The translations under genes and the position numbers were made by a program. Shown here piece after piece: positions 44,220 to 52,188 of a DNA stretch of 64,000 bases. Below the pieces are notes generated by a model. The model ran no database searches. It saw only the letters and a list, made by a program, of their open reading frames with translations, and was not told where the DNA came from. How positions within the stretch are numbered: position 1 is the stretch's first letter; each line of letters starts with the position of its first letter. This DNA comes from Caloranaerobacter ferrireducens (GTDB lineage Bacteria; Bacillota; Clostridia; Tissierellales; Thermohalobacteraceae): the NCBI RefSeq assembly GCF_001730685.1, contig NZ_MDJR01000003.1, positions 62,001 through 126,000 of the forward strand, read 5' to 3'.

Positions 44220-44876
44220 ATGAAAATAAGACATTGGATTGCAATATTAATAATAATATTAATTATTCCTTCTATAATTGATTGGCTAATTATAGGTAAT
44301 AATCTACCTTCCAATATAACAAATGATTTATGGATAAACTTTTTGGGAAGTTACATAGGAGGATTATTCGGAGGTATTGCAACATTGTTTGCGTTCATTA
44401 AGAATATTGAATATAACAAGGATAAAGATCATGAACAACAGAAAAAATACGAAAATGATAAAAGATTAAGTTTACAGCCTTACATATTAGTATCTATAGT
44501 ATCTGGAACTTCAAATATAAATCGTAAAATTAAGGCTACAGAAATTGAAGGAAAGACAGCAAGGGTTACTTTAATGGGTAGATTTCTAGAAATTAAGAAT
44601 ATAGGATTAGGTTCACTTGTTGATTTGAAATTTAATTCGAGTGATTTAAAAATAATAGAAAAGAATTTTAAATTTCCACACGGATTAAGTAAAGGACAAG
44701 AATTTATATTTATTTTAGATATAATTAAAGAACAAACTATGGAAAGAATCTTTACTATTGTAGTTACTTATAATGATATGTTAGGAAATAAATATAAACA
44801 GACTATAGAACTATGTGCAAATGCAAAGAATAATTTTATGGATATATTAAACATTAGTCGACCAGAATTATATTAA
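44220..44876 (+). CDS. Membrane-anchored cassette protein, unknown
   Basis: 218 aa. Two N-terminal membrane segments (WIAILIIILIIPSIIDWLII and FLGSYIGGLFGGIATLFAFI) are followed by a charged helix (YNKDKDHEQQKKYENDKRL) and a C-terminal beta-rich domain (LEIKNIGLGSLVDLKFNSSD, then IVVTYNDMLGNKYKQTI). This is a common layout in uncharacterised accessory proteins. The ATG follows AAGGAGG. It is the first cassette of array 2, nearest the promoter. Confidence 0.7.
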   Translation: MKIRHWIAILIIILIIPSIIDWLIIGNNLPSNITNDLWINFLGSYIGGLFGGIATLFAFIKNIEYNKDKDHEQQKKYENDKRLSLQPYILVSIVSGTSNINRKIKATEIEGKTARVTLMGRFLEIKNIGLGSLVDLKFNSSDLKIIEKNFKFPHGLSKGQEFIFILDIIKEQTMERIFTIVVTYNDMLGNKYKQTIELCANAKNNFMDILNISRPELY

Positions 44877-44884
44877 TTTATCAC

Positions 44885-44961
44885 GTCCTATAACATGCTG
44901 TTTACAAACAGTCCACTTAAAGATTGTGGACCATCGTAAAACAGCTAAACCGTTATACAAA
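44885..44961 (+). repeat. attC-like site T1 (short class)
   Basis: Left arm GTCCTATAAC complements the cassette start GTTATAGAAC (44184) at nine of ten positions. CTGTTTAC/GTAAAACAG and GTCCAC/GTGGAC stems; core CCG|TTATAC with G at 44952. Closely similar to site 3. Confidence 0.85.
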
Positions 44962-44998
44962 ATCAAGAAACTAGTTAAGAAAAGTGTGGTGGTTATAT

Positions 44999-45577
44999 AT
45001 GAGTAAAAGGTATTTGAAACTATCTATAGGAATGGTATTATTTTTACTTTTAGCTTATTTTACTTGCCTTTCTGAAAGAGCCATAAAAAGTAACGTGTTA
45101 AATCAGAGGGGATATAAGTATGATATATATGAAAAAAATGAAGGATTCAAATTTACCTTAAAAAAAGAATGGATAACAAAATTACTAGAAAGTGAAGAGA
45201 AAAAATATAAAGTTGATGTATACGTTTATGAAGATCAAGGCAGCAAAATAAAACTAGAGTCGCTTTACTCTAAAAGTATTGGTTTTATAAGCCTAGTTTT
45301 CAAAATTGAACCTAAATATAATATGATTTCAGGGGAGATTCCCTTGGTTAATGATATTAAATATTTGGATGGAGACATATCATACACAAGTATTAAGTTT
45401 AAAATAGATTATGAGGATGATGAAGGTAATGTTATTGAAGGAATAGGACGTTGGACTTTTACTGGAGAAAATAAATGGTTTGTTATTTCTATGGAAGAAA
45501 AAAATTTACCAAAAGAAGAATTGTTAGATTTAAGAGTATATCCTTTAAAAATACTAAAATATCGACTAGACATTTGA
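44999..45577 (+). CDS. Cassette exported protein, unknown (parent of two fragments)
   Basis: 192 aa from the ATG at 44999. There is an N-terminal signal or anchor (LKLSIGMVLFLLLAYFTC), possibly a weak lipobox at Cys23, then a soluble beta-rich domain with KKYKVDVYVYEDQGSKIKL and GIGRWTFTGENKWFVISM. The ribosome site GTGGTGG is poor. Broken copies of its 5' end are present at 37160-37320 and 49632-49700. No family is recognised. Confidence 0.65.
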   Translation: MSKRYLKLSIGMVLFLLLAYFTCLSERAIKSNVLNQRGYKYDIYEKNEGFKFTLKKEWITKLLESEEKKYKVDVYVYEDQGSKIKLESLYSKSIGFISLVFKIEPKYNMISGEIPLVNDIKYLDGDISYTSIKFKIDYEDDEGNVIEGIGRWTFTGENKWFVISMEEKNLPKEELLDLRVYPLKILKYRLDI

Positions 45578-45592
45578 AAAAGGTGAGTTTTC

Positions 45593-45668
45593 TTGATTTT
45601 GTATATCGTGAGTTTGAGCGAAAATCTGCGAGCTCGAAGGTGGCGGAACACATCAATGTTATGTGAAA
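45593..45668 (+). repeat. attC-like site T2 (short, unusual interior)
   Basis: Left arm TTGATTTTGTATATC complements the cassette start GTTATACAAAATCAA (44952) at 14 of 15 positions. Right arm CTCGAAGGTGGCGGAACACA, core AATG|TTATGTG with G at 45658. Confidence 0.8.
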
Positions 45669-45693
45669 GAAAAAACTAGCTAAATACTCAAAA

Positions 45694-46041
45694 TTGCATT
45701 CTATAGGAGGATATATTAAGAAAAAATTACTGCTATGCATGGTGTTAATAATAGTTATTTTACTAACATTTGTTTTTGCCAATCAGTATAAGCATAAGAG
45801 GATTGAAGCATGTATTAGCTTTGTATCTAAATCTTTAGAACATATTGAATGGAAGAAAAAAGATAGTGAAGTAGAGGTCTATAAAGTAATAAATGCCAAC
45901 TTTAAAGAGCTAAATATGTTAATTATTGTAGATGAAAATACAATTTATGTTAATGTTGAAAGATGGTTATTACCAAACTCACACTATAAAATTGAGATAA
46001 ACTTTTTTGATAAACAAAAAGGTTTTGTTATATATGAATGA
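45694..46041 (+). CDS. Small membrane-anchored cassette protein
   Basis: About 115 aa or slightly shorter. One N-terminal membrane span (LLCMVLIIVILLTFVFANQY) is followed by a soluble part with LEHIEWKKKDSEVEVYKVIN and YKIEINFFDKQKGFVIYE. AGGAGG lies inside the frame at 45702-45707, so translation may really begin at the ATT at 45715 or the ATG at 45739, not the ATG at 45694. The family is unknown. Confidence 0.55.
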   Translation: MHSIGGYIKKKLLLCMVLIIVILLTFVFANQYKHKRIEACISFVSKSLEHIEWKKKDSEVEVYKVINANFKELNMLIIVDENTIYVNVERWLLPNSHYKIEINFFDKQKGFVIYE

Positions 46042-46121
46042 TTGTTTTAGAGAGTTATGGAGATTAAAGATAATAGTTTCCTATATATCTATTCTACTGG
46101 ACCTGAAAAGTTTATCTTTTC

Positions 46122-46295
46122 TATCACATAACAAAGTGTTTGCATAAGGAGTTATTAGGGAAAGTTTTTAGAGTTAGCATACCCATACCTTCTCGTTAAC
46201 CGAGTCGTCGCTGTATTAGGCGTTCGAAAACTCACAGCCATGAGCAGCTCTTTGTAAAGCTCGAAGGTGTCGCAGATACTTGATCGTTAGAGGAT
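46122..46295 (+). repeat. attC-like site T3 (long class)
   Basis: Left arm ATCACATAAC resembles the complement of the cassette start GTTATGTGAAA (45658). AAGTGTTTGC/GTCGCAGATACTT outer arms, interior CTCGTTAACCGAGTCGTCG as in sites 4 and 5, core ATCG|TTAGAGG with G at 46286. Confidence 0.8.
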
Positions 46296-46323
46296 ACATA
46301 ATCTCAACTTGGGGGCTAGTTAG

Positions 46324-47218
46324 ATGAAAAGATTTATGATAGGTCAATTTGGTAAGTATGATAAAAAAGCAGAATAGAGATTTTCGAGATGAATTCTTTG
46401 GAATTGAAGCATGTTTACTTGAGAGCAAAGAAGATATTGAAGCATTAATGAATTTAATTAAAAAAGATAGAATATCATTTGGAATACATTTTCCTTTAAG
46501 AGCTAATCAATGGAGATTAAGAGATCCACAATATTTGTCTCTCAATGACAATGTAAGAGTAGATTCATATAATTATATGGTTAATGAGTTTCAATACATA
46601 AGAAGATTTAAACCACATTATGTTTTGTTGCATTATCCTAAACCAGTAATTTTAGATGATAATGTAGATTGGACAAATTGGCGCTTTACAGATGACACAG
46701 AATATTATTATGCTTCAGAGTATTCATAAGATGAGTTTATAGCAAGAAGCAGGGAGTTTTTTAGATGGTTATCAAAACAAGGTGAAGAGCATAATTTTAT
46801 TCCAGTATTAGAGCTTGATGCGATAAACAGATATATCTATGATACTACTTTACTTGAAGAACTATTGGATGAATTTAATAATATTAAACTATGTTTAGAT
46901 ATAGGAAGATTACATTTACAAGAAATGACAGATGAGAATTTTGATTCATTTAGATTTCTTGAAAAGTATACAAGATATGCAGAAGTGATTCACTTATGGA
47001 ATGTTAAAGTTACAAGTAATCTTGAGAATAGTCATTATCCAGTATTGCCTAAACACTTAACTAGTGAAGGATGGGCAGATGTAGAACAGTATATGAAGAT
47101 ATTAATAGATGAGAACCAAGATTGTAAGATATTATTTGAGCATAGGTCAGATTTAATTAGTGATGATGAACTAGATGAGTGTTACCGATGGATAGATGAG
47201 TTGCTCACAGGATGTTGA
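46324..47218 (+). pseudogene. TIM-barrel isomerase-like protein, decayed paralog of 26128
   Basis: Conceptual translation starts MKRFMIGQFGKYDKKA, then a frameshift in an A6 run at about 46362, then RDFRDEFFGIEACLLES. A TAA at 46727-46729 replaces the residue after SEYS. The rest (FIPVLELDAINRYIYD, KLCLDIGRLHLQ, VIHLWNVKVT) is intact. It is clearly homologous to the intact cassette at 26128-27021 and carries two independent disruptions. Confidence 0.85.
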
Positions 47219-47221
47219 TTG

Positions 47222-47301
47222 TACATCCTCTAACATAAGCTTCCCTTCATCCTACGATAGAGAGTGTAGAACGACGGGAAGCTTAGGGGCGTTAGGCGAC
47301 G
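47222..47301 (+). repeat. attC-like site T4 (short class, canonical core)
   Basis: Left arm ATCCTCTAAC complements the cassette start GTTAGAGGAT (46286) perfectly. AAGCTTCCC/GGGAAGCTT stem; core GGGGC|GTTAGGC with G at 47291, an exact GTTRRRY. Confidence 0.85.
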
Positions 47302-47352
47302 TTTTTCAAAAAATAATTTATTAAAATAAAAAAAATGAGGTGTTGTAGAATA

Positions 47353-48198
47353 ATGATTTTTTTTGATAAAAGTATTTGTAAAAAATGTGGTACATGTATA
47401 TCGTATTTTGATGGATATTGTATGACACAGGATGAGGGCTATCCTATTATTGATTATGAAGTATGTAATCAATGTCAAAAATGTATCGCAATCTGTCCAT
47501 ATCAGGCAATAACAATGAATAATATACCGCCAACTAAAATCACAGATGAATTAATTAAAAGTAAAATTGGATATGATGAACTAATTTCTTTACTGAGGTT
47601 TAGACGTTCAACGAAAATATTCGCTAAACGAGATATTCCAAAAGATATTATAAGTAAAATAGCTAGTAGTGCTAAATATGCTCCAAATCAGAATAAAAAT
47701 ATTGATATTTTGGTTATCGATGATCCATCAATGATTCAAATAATTGACTTATGTGCGTTAAAATTTGTAAAACGATTATATAAACTTATGTTCTCCCTAA
47801 AGCCAATATCAAAATTTATTAGTATTTTTTTAAAATCAATCTATGTAATAAAAAAGAAAATGGAACGTGATTTGTATATAAATAAACATATAGTGAAAGA
47901 AAATACAAATGTTCTTTTGCTTGTCATTGGCAATTCTAAAGTTCCAACAACCGAAATGAGTGCACAATATTTATTAGCAACGATGATTTTAACAGCAGTT
48001 TCATTAAATGTGGGATGTACATTGATGGATTCGTTAAAATTAGCAATCAATAATAATAAGAAGATAAAAAACAAATTAGGAATTAAAAAAACTAATAAGG
48101 TTCTTGGTGTTTTAGCTCTTGGATACTCTAATGAAAAAATAGTAAATATACCTAATGGATATGAAATCAATTTATTTTGGAATAAATTAAATGATTAG
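47353..48198 (+). CDS. Ferredoxin-nitroreductase fusion protein (cassette)
   Basis: 281 aa from the ATG at 47353. Two 4Fe-4S motifs (CKKCGTCISYFDGYC, the less regular, and CNQCQKCIAICPY) are followed by a nitroreductase domain (LISLLRFRRSTKIFAKRDI, SSAKYAPNQNKN, SLNVGCTLMDSLKLA, VLGVLALGYS). Such fusions bind FMN and carry electrons from the clusters to an unknown substrate. The start was chosen for GAGGTG at 47338. The gene between sites T4 and T5 is intact. Confidence 0.85.
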   Translation: MIFFDKSICKKCGTCISYFDGYCMTQDEGYPIIDYEVCNQCQKCIAICPYQAITMNNIPPTKITDELIKSKIGYDELISLLRFRRSTKIFAKRDIPKDIISKIASSAKYAPNQNKNIDILVIDDPSMIQIIDLCALKFVKRLYKLMFSLKPISKFISIFLKSIYVIKKKMERDLYINKHIVKENTNVLLLVIGNSKVPTTEMSAQYLLATMILTAVSLNVGCTLMDSLKLAINNNKKIKNKLGIKKTNKVLGVLALGYSNEKIVNIPNGYEINLFWNKLND

Positions 48199-48228
48199 CT
48201 GCCAAATAATGAAAAAACAAAAAAAGCG

Positions 48229-48317
48229 ATCTCCTAACAGCGTTTTTACGGTTCGCATCTTTGGTGCTTACCGAAATACCTTAGGCACTTCGTAAATACG
48301 CGATACGTTATGTGGCA
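48229..48317 (+). repeat. attC-like site T5 (short class)
   Basis: Left arm CTCCTAAC, stem TTTTTACG/CGTAAAT with GGTGCTTACC inside, core TACG|TTATGTGG with G at 48307. The match to the complement of its own cassette start (47291) is only the CCTAAC part. Confidence 0.75.
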
Positions 48318-48357
48318 GAAACTGCGAATATATCTCAACAAGAGTAGGAGAATAAAA

Positions 48358-48855
48358 ATGATACTAAATGCAATTTATATTCTAATTGATATTATTTTTT
48401 TAGTTTTAATTATTTTATCCTTTATATCAATTAGAAAGAATAAGTATAATGGAGATAAGTTATTTGAGACAAAAGATTTTTGGATATATAAACTAATGAC
48501 ACTAATGGGTATAGTTGTTATTACATTTTTGGGACTTTCTTTTATTAGAGAAGATTTAAATTACAATTTTAAATTTGAAAACATTGCTTTTTTGCTAATG
48601 TTTTTTTCACAGTGGATTACTTCTCCGAGAAGAATTATAGTAGATAATAAAGGCTTTTATTATATGACAAGATTTAATGGGAAGAGATTAATCTGTGAAT
48701 TTAATAATATAGAGAGTTATAAAATATCTGACAAAGGTAAAATAAAACTTTATTCACATGATCAAATAAATATAGGCTTAATTGGTAAGATTGAAAAACA
48801 AGATGTAGATAAAATTAAGAAGATATTAAATGATAGAAAGATTAAATCAAGATAA
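48358..48855 (+). CDS. Membrane protein with C-terminal PH-like domain (cassette)
   Basis: 165 aa from the ATG at 48358 after AGGAG. An earlier in-frame ATG at 48310 lies in the attC core and lacks a ribosome site. Two or three membrane segments (LNAIYILIDIIFLVLIILSF and LMTLMGIVVITFLGLSF) precede IIVDNKGFYYMTRFNGKRLI and FNNIESYKISDKGKIKLY, similar to DUF5673-like domains. Function unknown. Confidence 0.7.
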   Translation: MILNAIYILIDIIFLVLIILSFISIRKNKYNGDKLFETKDFWIYKLMTLMGIVVITFLGLSFIREDLNYNFKFENIAFLLMFFSQWITSPRRIIVDNKGFYYMTRFNGKRLICEFNNIESYKISDKGKIKLYSHDQINIGLIGKIEKQDVDKIKKILNDRKIKSR

Positions 48856-48903
48856 CTTTAGAAATATGTATTAAACTAATTAAATTATACTTAGAATGAT
48901 TCT

Positions 48904-48979
48904 ATCACATAACAGAGCACTTAAGATATACTACTAAGGACATGCAATACATCTTAAGTACTAGATACGTTATGTTAAA
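48904..48979 (+). repeat. attC-like site T6 (short class)
   Basis: Left arm ATCACATAAC complements GTTATGTGG of its cassette start in eight of nine positions. CACTTAAGAT/ATCTTAAGTA stem; core TACG|TTATGTT with G at 48969. Confidence 0.85.
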
Positions 48980-49043
48980 TATCAAGTTTCAATTTGAGTA
49001 AGTCAAGTGAGTTCATGTTTTGAGAATAGGGATGGGTTATGAA

Positions 49044-49529
49044 ATGAAAAGAAAGCTAGAATGGAATCGAATTAGAAATGCTGGCAAGATAGAATATATT
49101 ATGAGGACTGTAATTTATTACGTTATTCTAAGAATAGGAATTTTTAGTATAGGTGAAATTCTTCAGATAATATTTGGAGTAACGGAAATAAAAATTACAC
49201 GGTTATTAACTGATGGTGTATTTTTAATATTTGTATTTGTTATTTTAGGTATATTATATAGTTTATTAGAATGGAGCTTATATGAAAACATCTTGTGTGG
49301 AAAGTGGAATAAGAATATTAAGAAGATAAAACAAAGATATATAATTATCTATGGTGAATTATATTATGGGATTCCATTAGCATTATTAGAAATTTTCTGG
49401 GGAGGATATTTTACAATAGACGTTTATATTATAGTTTTTATAACTGTAATTATTATTGGGGTATGTGCAGGATGGATAATATGGGATAAGAATGAGCACG
49501 AATTCTTATATGAATGGATATATGAGTAG
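49044..49529 (+). CDS. Polytopic membrane protein, unknown (cassette)
   Basis: 161 aa from the ATG at 49044. GGGATGGG just upstream is a fair ribosome site, while the in-frame TTG at 49020 has none. Four hydrophobic segments (VIYYVILRIGIFSIGEIL, GVFLIFVFVILGILYSLL, YYGIPLALLEIFW and VYIIVFITVIIIGVCAGW) and a charged loop (GKWNKNIKKIKQR) are visible. No family is recognised. It sits between site T6 and a degenerate site. Confidence 0.65.
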   Translation: MKRKLEWNRIRNAGKIEYIMRTVIYYVILRIGIFSIGEILQIIFGVTEIKITRLLTDGVFLIFVFVILGILYSLLEWSLYENILCGKWNKNIKKIKQRYIIIYGELYYGIPLALLEIFWGGYFTIDVYIIVFITVIIIGVCAGWIIWDKNEHEFLYEWIYE

Positions 49530-49539
49530 AAACAATTGT

Positions 49540-49594
49540 TTATATAAAGTGTTTTGTGTAAATAGTACAACTACACACTCACTTCATTATATAA
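49540..49594 (+). repeat. attC-like site T7 (degenerate)
   Basis: AAGTGTTTTGTGT pairs imperfectly with ACACTCACTT, and the core has become CATTATATAAATC. Recognised by position and the following copied cassette. Confidence 0.5.
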
Positions 49595-49631
49595 ATCAAG
49601 AAAATAGTGAAGAAAAGTGTGGTGGTTATGT

Positions 49632-49700
49632 ATGAGTAAAAGGTATTCAAAACAATCTATAGGAATAGTATTATTTTTACTTTTAACTTATTTTATTTGA
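49632..49700 (+). pseudogene. 5' fragment of the 44999-type cassette gene
   Basis: MSKRYSKQSIGIVLFLLLTY then a stop. The leader (AAATCAAGAAAATAG, GTGTGGTGGTTATG) and signal peptide copy the start of the gene at 44999; the rest is missing. The following 49701-49830 stretch contains only unrecognised remnants and a CTGCTAACAG half-site. Confidence 0.75.
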
Positions 49701-49844
49701 TAAGCTAAAGCAGAAGTGGCTAAAACTTCTTTTAAAAATTCAAACTTTTCAGAATAGAATGGCTGATAATATAACCATTAGTGTGGTGCATATCTGCTAA
49801 CAGATAGGCAAAATTTAATGATATAGATGTTTGGAGGAAATTAG

Positions 49845-50717
49845 ATGATAAAAATTATTGATACATTCAAAGAATTCAAAGAAGTTTTTCAAAATAATTT
49901 AGATTTATCTATAGAAGAAAAAATTGAGTTATGGGATAAAGCATATATATGTAAATTTCCAGAACTTGAGAAGAAAATAAAAGAAGATTATGATTTAAAT
50001 GGTTATAATTGGCGAGAAATAGCAAAAAGTAAGGTTTTTAATAATACTAAGAAAGATTATGAAAAAATGATGCAGGCATATAATAACATACTGCAAATTA
50101 TTAATGGCATAAATAAAAAAGTTTTTGACATATTTAACTTAGATTTAGAACTGAATATAGTGTTATATTGCGGACTTTGTAATAGTGCTGGTTGGGTAGA
50201 TAGATATAATGGTAAGAGAGCAGTATTTTATGGAATTGATAAGATTGCTGAACTTGAATGGCATACGATAGAAAAATTAGATCCACTTATAGCTCATGAG
50301 TTATGTCATGTTATTCATTTTGAATTAAGAGGTGAAGATGATTTACCAAAAGAAGTAGAAAAAAATAAATACAATATAGGAATTTGGAGAATATATGAAG
50401 AAGGATTTGCACAATTTTATCAAAACAAATTATTAGGAAAAGATGTAGATTCTAGAGGTAAAGAGTGGCTAAAAAAATGTAATGATAAGAAAAATGATTT
50501 AAAGAAATTATATGAACAAGCTCTGAAAGAAGAAGAAGGCACAAAAAGATTCTTTGGAGATTGGTTTAAAATTTTGGGTGTTAGTGATGCTGGTTATTTT
50601 TTGGGAGCAGAATTAATAAAAAAATTAGACCAGAAATACAGTATAAAGGATTTAGCACAATTAAATTTCAGTATAATTGAAAAAGAAGTCTTAGATTATT
50701 TACATGATGATAATTAA
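49845..50717 (+). CDS. HExxH putative zinc protease, DUF2268-like (cassette)
   Basis: 290 aa, soluble. IAHELCHVIHFELRG is a HExxH motif near residue 148, and IYEEGFAQFYQNKLLG about 40 residues later supplies the expected Glu of a gluzincin. The upstream VLYCGLCNSAGWVDRYNGK region and overall size resemble DUF2268-type predicted Zn proteases. The ATG follows GGAGGA. The substrate is unknown. Confidence 0.75.
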   Translation: MIKIIDTFKEFKEVFQNNLDLSIEEKIELWDKAYICKFPELEKKIKEDYDLNGYNWREIAKSKVFNNTKKDYEKMMQAYNNILQIINGINKKVFDIFNLDLELNIVLYCGLCNSAGWVDRYNGKRAVFYGIDKIAELEWHTIEKLDPLIAHELCHVIHFELRGEDDLPKEVEKNKYNIGIWRIYEEGFAQFYQNKLLGKDVDSRGKEWLKKCNDKKNDLKKLYEQALKEEEGTKRFFGDWFKILGVSDAGYFLGAELIKKLDQKYSIKDLAQLNFSIIEKEVLDYLHDDN

Positions 50718-50720
50718 GTA

Positions 50721-50812
50721 CTGCATAACAAGTAGTCTAGATATTTATTTGGAGAATAAAAAATATCGGGGCTACTTGAATCGCTAATTGAAGTGATTCG
50801 TAATGTTGCTTA
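50721..50812 (+). repeat. attC-like site T8 (degenerate right end)
   Basis: Left arm CTGCATAAC, stem AAGTAGTCTAGATATT/AATATCGGGGCTACTT. The right core is either TCGCTAATTG (50780) or ATGTTGCTTAA (50805), both imperfect. Confidence 0.65.
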
Positions 50813-50843
50813 ATTTAGAAGAAACATAATGGGGGGAATTTAC

Positions 50844-51305
50844 ATGCAAACAATAGAAATAAAAAGATTAAGTAAGGAAGATATAGCACATCTTGCTCCA
50901 TTAGCTCAAGAATATAGACAAGCTCATGAGACATTAAAATTCAAAGATGATTATAAAAACATTTTAATTAAATATTTCGAAGAATTATTGGAAGAAAAAG
51001 AAAAAGTAGCAATTTTAGCTAAAGTTAATGATGAAATAGCTGGCATCATAGTAGGTACTATAGATAATAATTCTAGATTGATGCTACCTGAGAAAATTGG
51101 ATACATTCCATTATTAGTAGTATTGAAAAAATATAGGAGAATTGGTATTGGTAGCAAACTTACCAAAGAGCTAATTGGATGGTTTAAAGAAAAAGGTATC
51201 GATTTAGTTGAATTGTATACTTCAATCGCTAATAAAAATGCAAGAGAATTTTGGGAAAAGAATGGGTTTGGTATTAATCTTGAGAGAAGATTTAAAGAGA
51301 TTTAA
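50844..51305 (+). CDS. GNAT-family acetyltransferase
   Basis: 153 aa from the ATG at 50844, six bases after GGGGGGA. LVVLKKYRRIGIGSKLTKEL is the acetyl-CoA loop, and NKNAREFWEKNGFG the terminal signature. This is the last gene with a plausible attC-like site upstream. The substrate is unknown. A short remnant of a Nudix-like sequence (GGFPRGAIELGESYI near 51360-51405) follows it. Confidence 0.8.
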   Translation: MQTIEIKRLSKEDIAHLAPLAQEYRQAHETLKFKDDYKNILIKYFEELLEEKEKVAILAKVNDEIAGIIVGTIDNNSRLMLPEKIGYIPLLVVLKKYRRIGIGSKLTKELIGWFKEKGIDLVELYTSIANKNAREFWEKNGFGINLERRFKEI

Positions 51306-51452
51306 GAGAATATTTATGGTTATTTTTAATTATGCAGCATAGGAAAGATAATGATTGTTGGGGGTTTCCTAGAGGAGCAATTGAATTAGGAGAAAGCTAT
51401 ATATAAAGAGAGTAAAATCTACTGTTAGTAATGTAAATTGCTTAAAATAGGT

Positions 51453-51920
51453 TTATTGAAATAATTTGTAAAGAAATTTAAATATATTATATATTACTAA
51501 TGTTATACCTGCTGAGACTAATGGACCGACAGGTATACCTTTAAATATAAAAAGACCTATAATAGAACCTAAAACGATAGGTACTGCAATTGAAGGATTT
51601 GAGGCTAGTAGTTCATATCCTTTGCCTGTAAACATAATGACTAGTGTAGATGTAATTATTGCTGATAATCCCATAGGTGATTTTATAGATATTAAGATGT
51701 CTTTTAGTGAGTATTTATCTTGTGCAATTGGAGTAAGTATACCTATTGTTAAAATTATTATCCCTATTTTTAGACCATTAAGTTCCAATTTTGGGAAATA
51801 TGAATCTAGTTTTAAGAGCTTCATCAAAATAAGTAATGAGCTTGCTATTGCTAATGGATTATTTTTAATGAATAAACTCAAGGTTAGAATGATAAGTAAT
51901 ATAATATAACTTTGTTCCAT
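51453..51920 (-). CDS. DUF441 (YtwI-like) membrane protein
   Basis: 155 aa on the reverse strand. Four or five hydrophobic segments are visible, with FPKLELNGLKIGIIILTIGILTP, KSPMGLSAIITSTLVIMFTG and GIPVGPLVSAGI, the pattern of the DUF441 family. I start it at the ATG at 51920, preceded by AAAAGGTGATAAAA. It is the only intact reverse-strand gene after 22 kb apart from the IS110 gene, and may mark native chromosome at the edge of the cassette region. Confidence 0.8.
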   Translation of the reverse strand: MEQSYIILLIILTLSLFIKNNPLAIASSLLILMKLLKLDSYFPKLELNGLKIGIIILTIGILTPIAQDKYSLKDILISIKSPMGLSAIITSTLVIMFTGKGYELLASNPSIAVPIVLGSIIGLFIFKGIPVGPLVSAGITLVIYNIFKFLYKLFQ

Positions 51921-52043
51921 TTTTATCACCTTTTTTAACAACTACTTGTTTGTGTTTATATCATTATATGTAAGTAAAAAAATATTAAGACGTTATTTTG
52001 TTTAAATAAGATATAAGAGAGTGTTTTTATGGATGTATTCCAT

Positions 52044-52115
52044 CAGATAACAAAGTGTTACACATATCCTATTTTAAAGATATATGACATCAGTAACACT
52101 AAAGGCTTTGTGTCA
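52044..52115 (+). repeat. Solitary attC-like hairpin
   Basis: CAGATAACAAAGTGTTAC pairs in part with GTAACACTAAAGGCTTTG, giving an imperfect palindrome with a normal left arm but no GTTA core on the right. Possibly the last relic of an array. Confidence 0.45.
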
Positions 52116-52188
52116 TATATTACTTTTGATATAGCAGCTTTTATATGGAAATATATATTTTATTTAGAATTTTAAAGGAGGAGAAAAT

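Noticed and set aside
22230-50812. Classical IntI-type integron
   Set aside because: The recombinase lacks the IntI-specific insertion, cores are mostly GTTATxx rather than GTTRRRY, and the recombinase gene is co-directional with the cassettes. I call it integron-like only.
22230-50812. CRISPR array or dispersed REP/MITE elements
   Set aside because: Repeats are too long and uneven in spacing, they separate whole genes, and their arms vary with the cassette they end. This does not fit CRISPR repeats or identical MITE copies.
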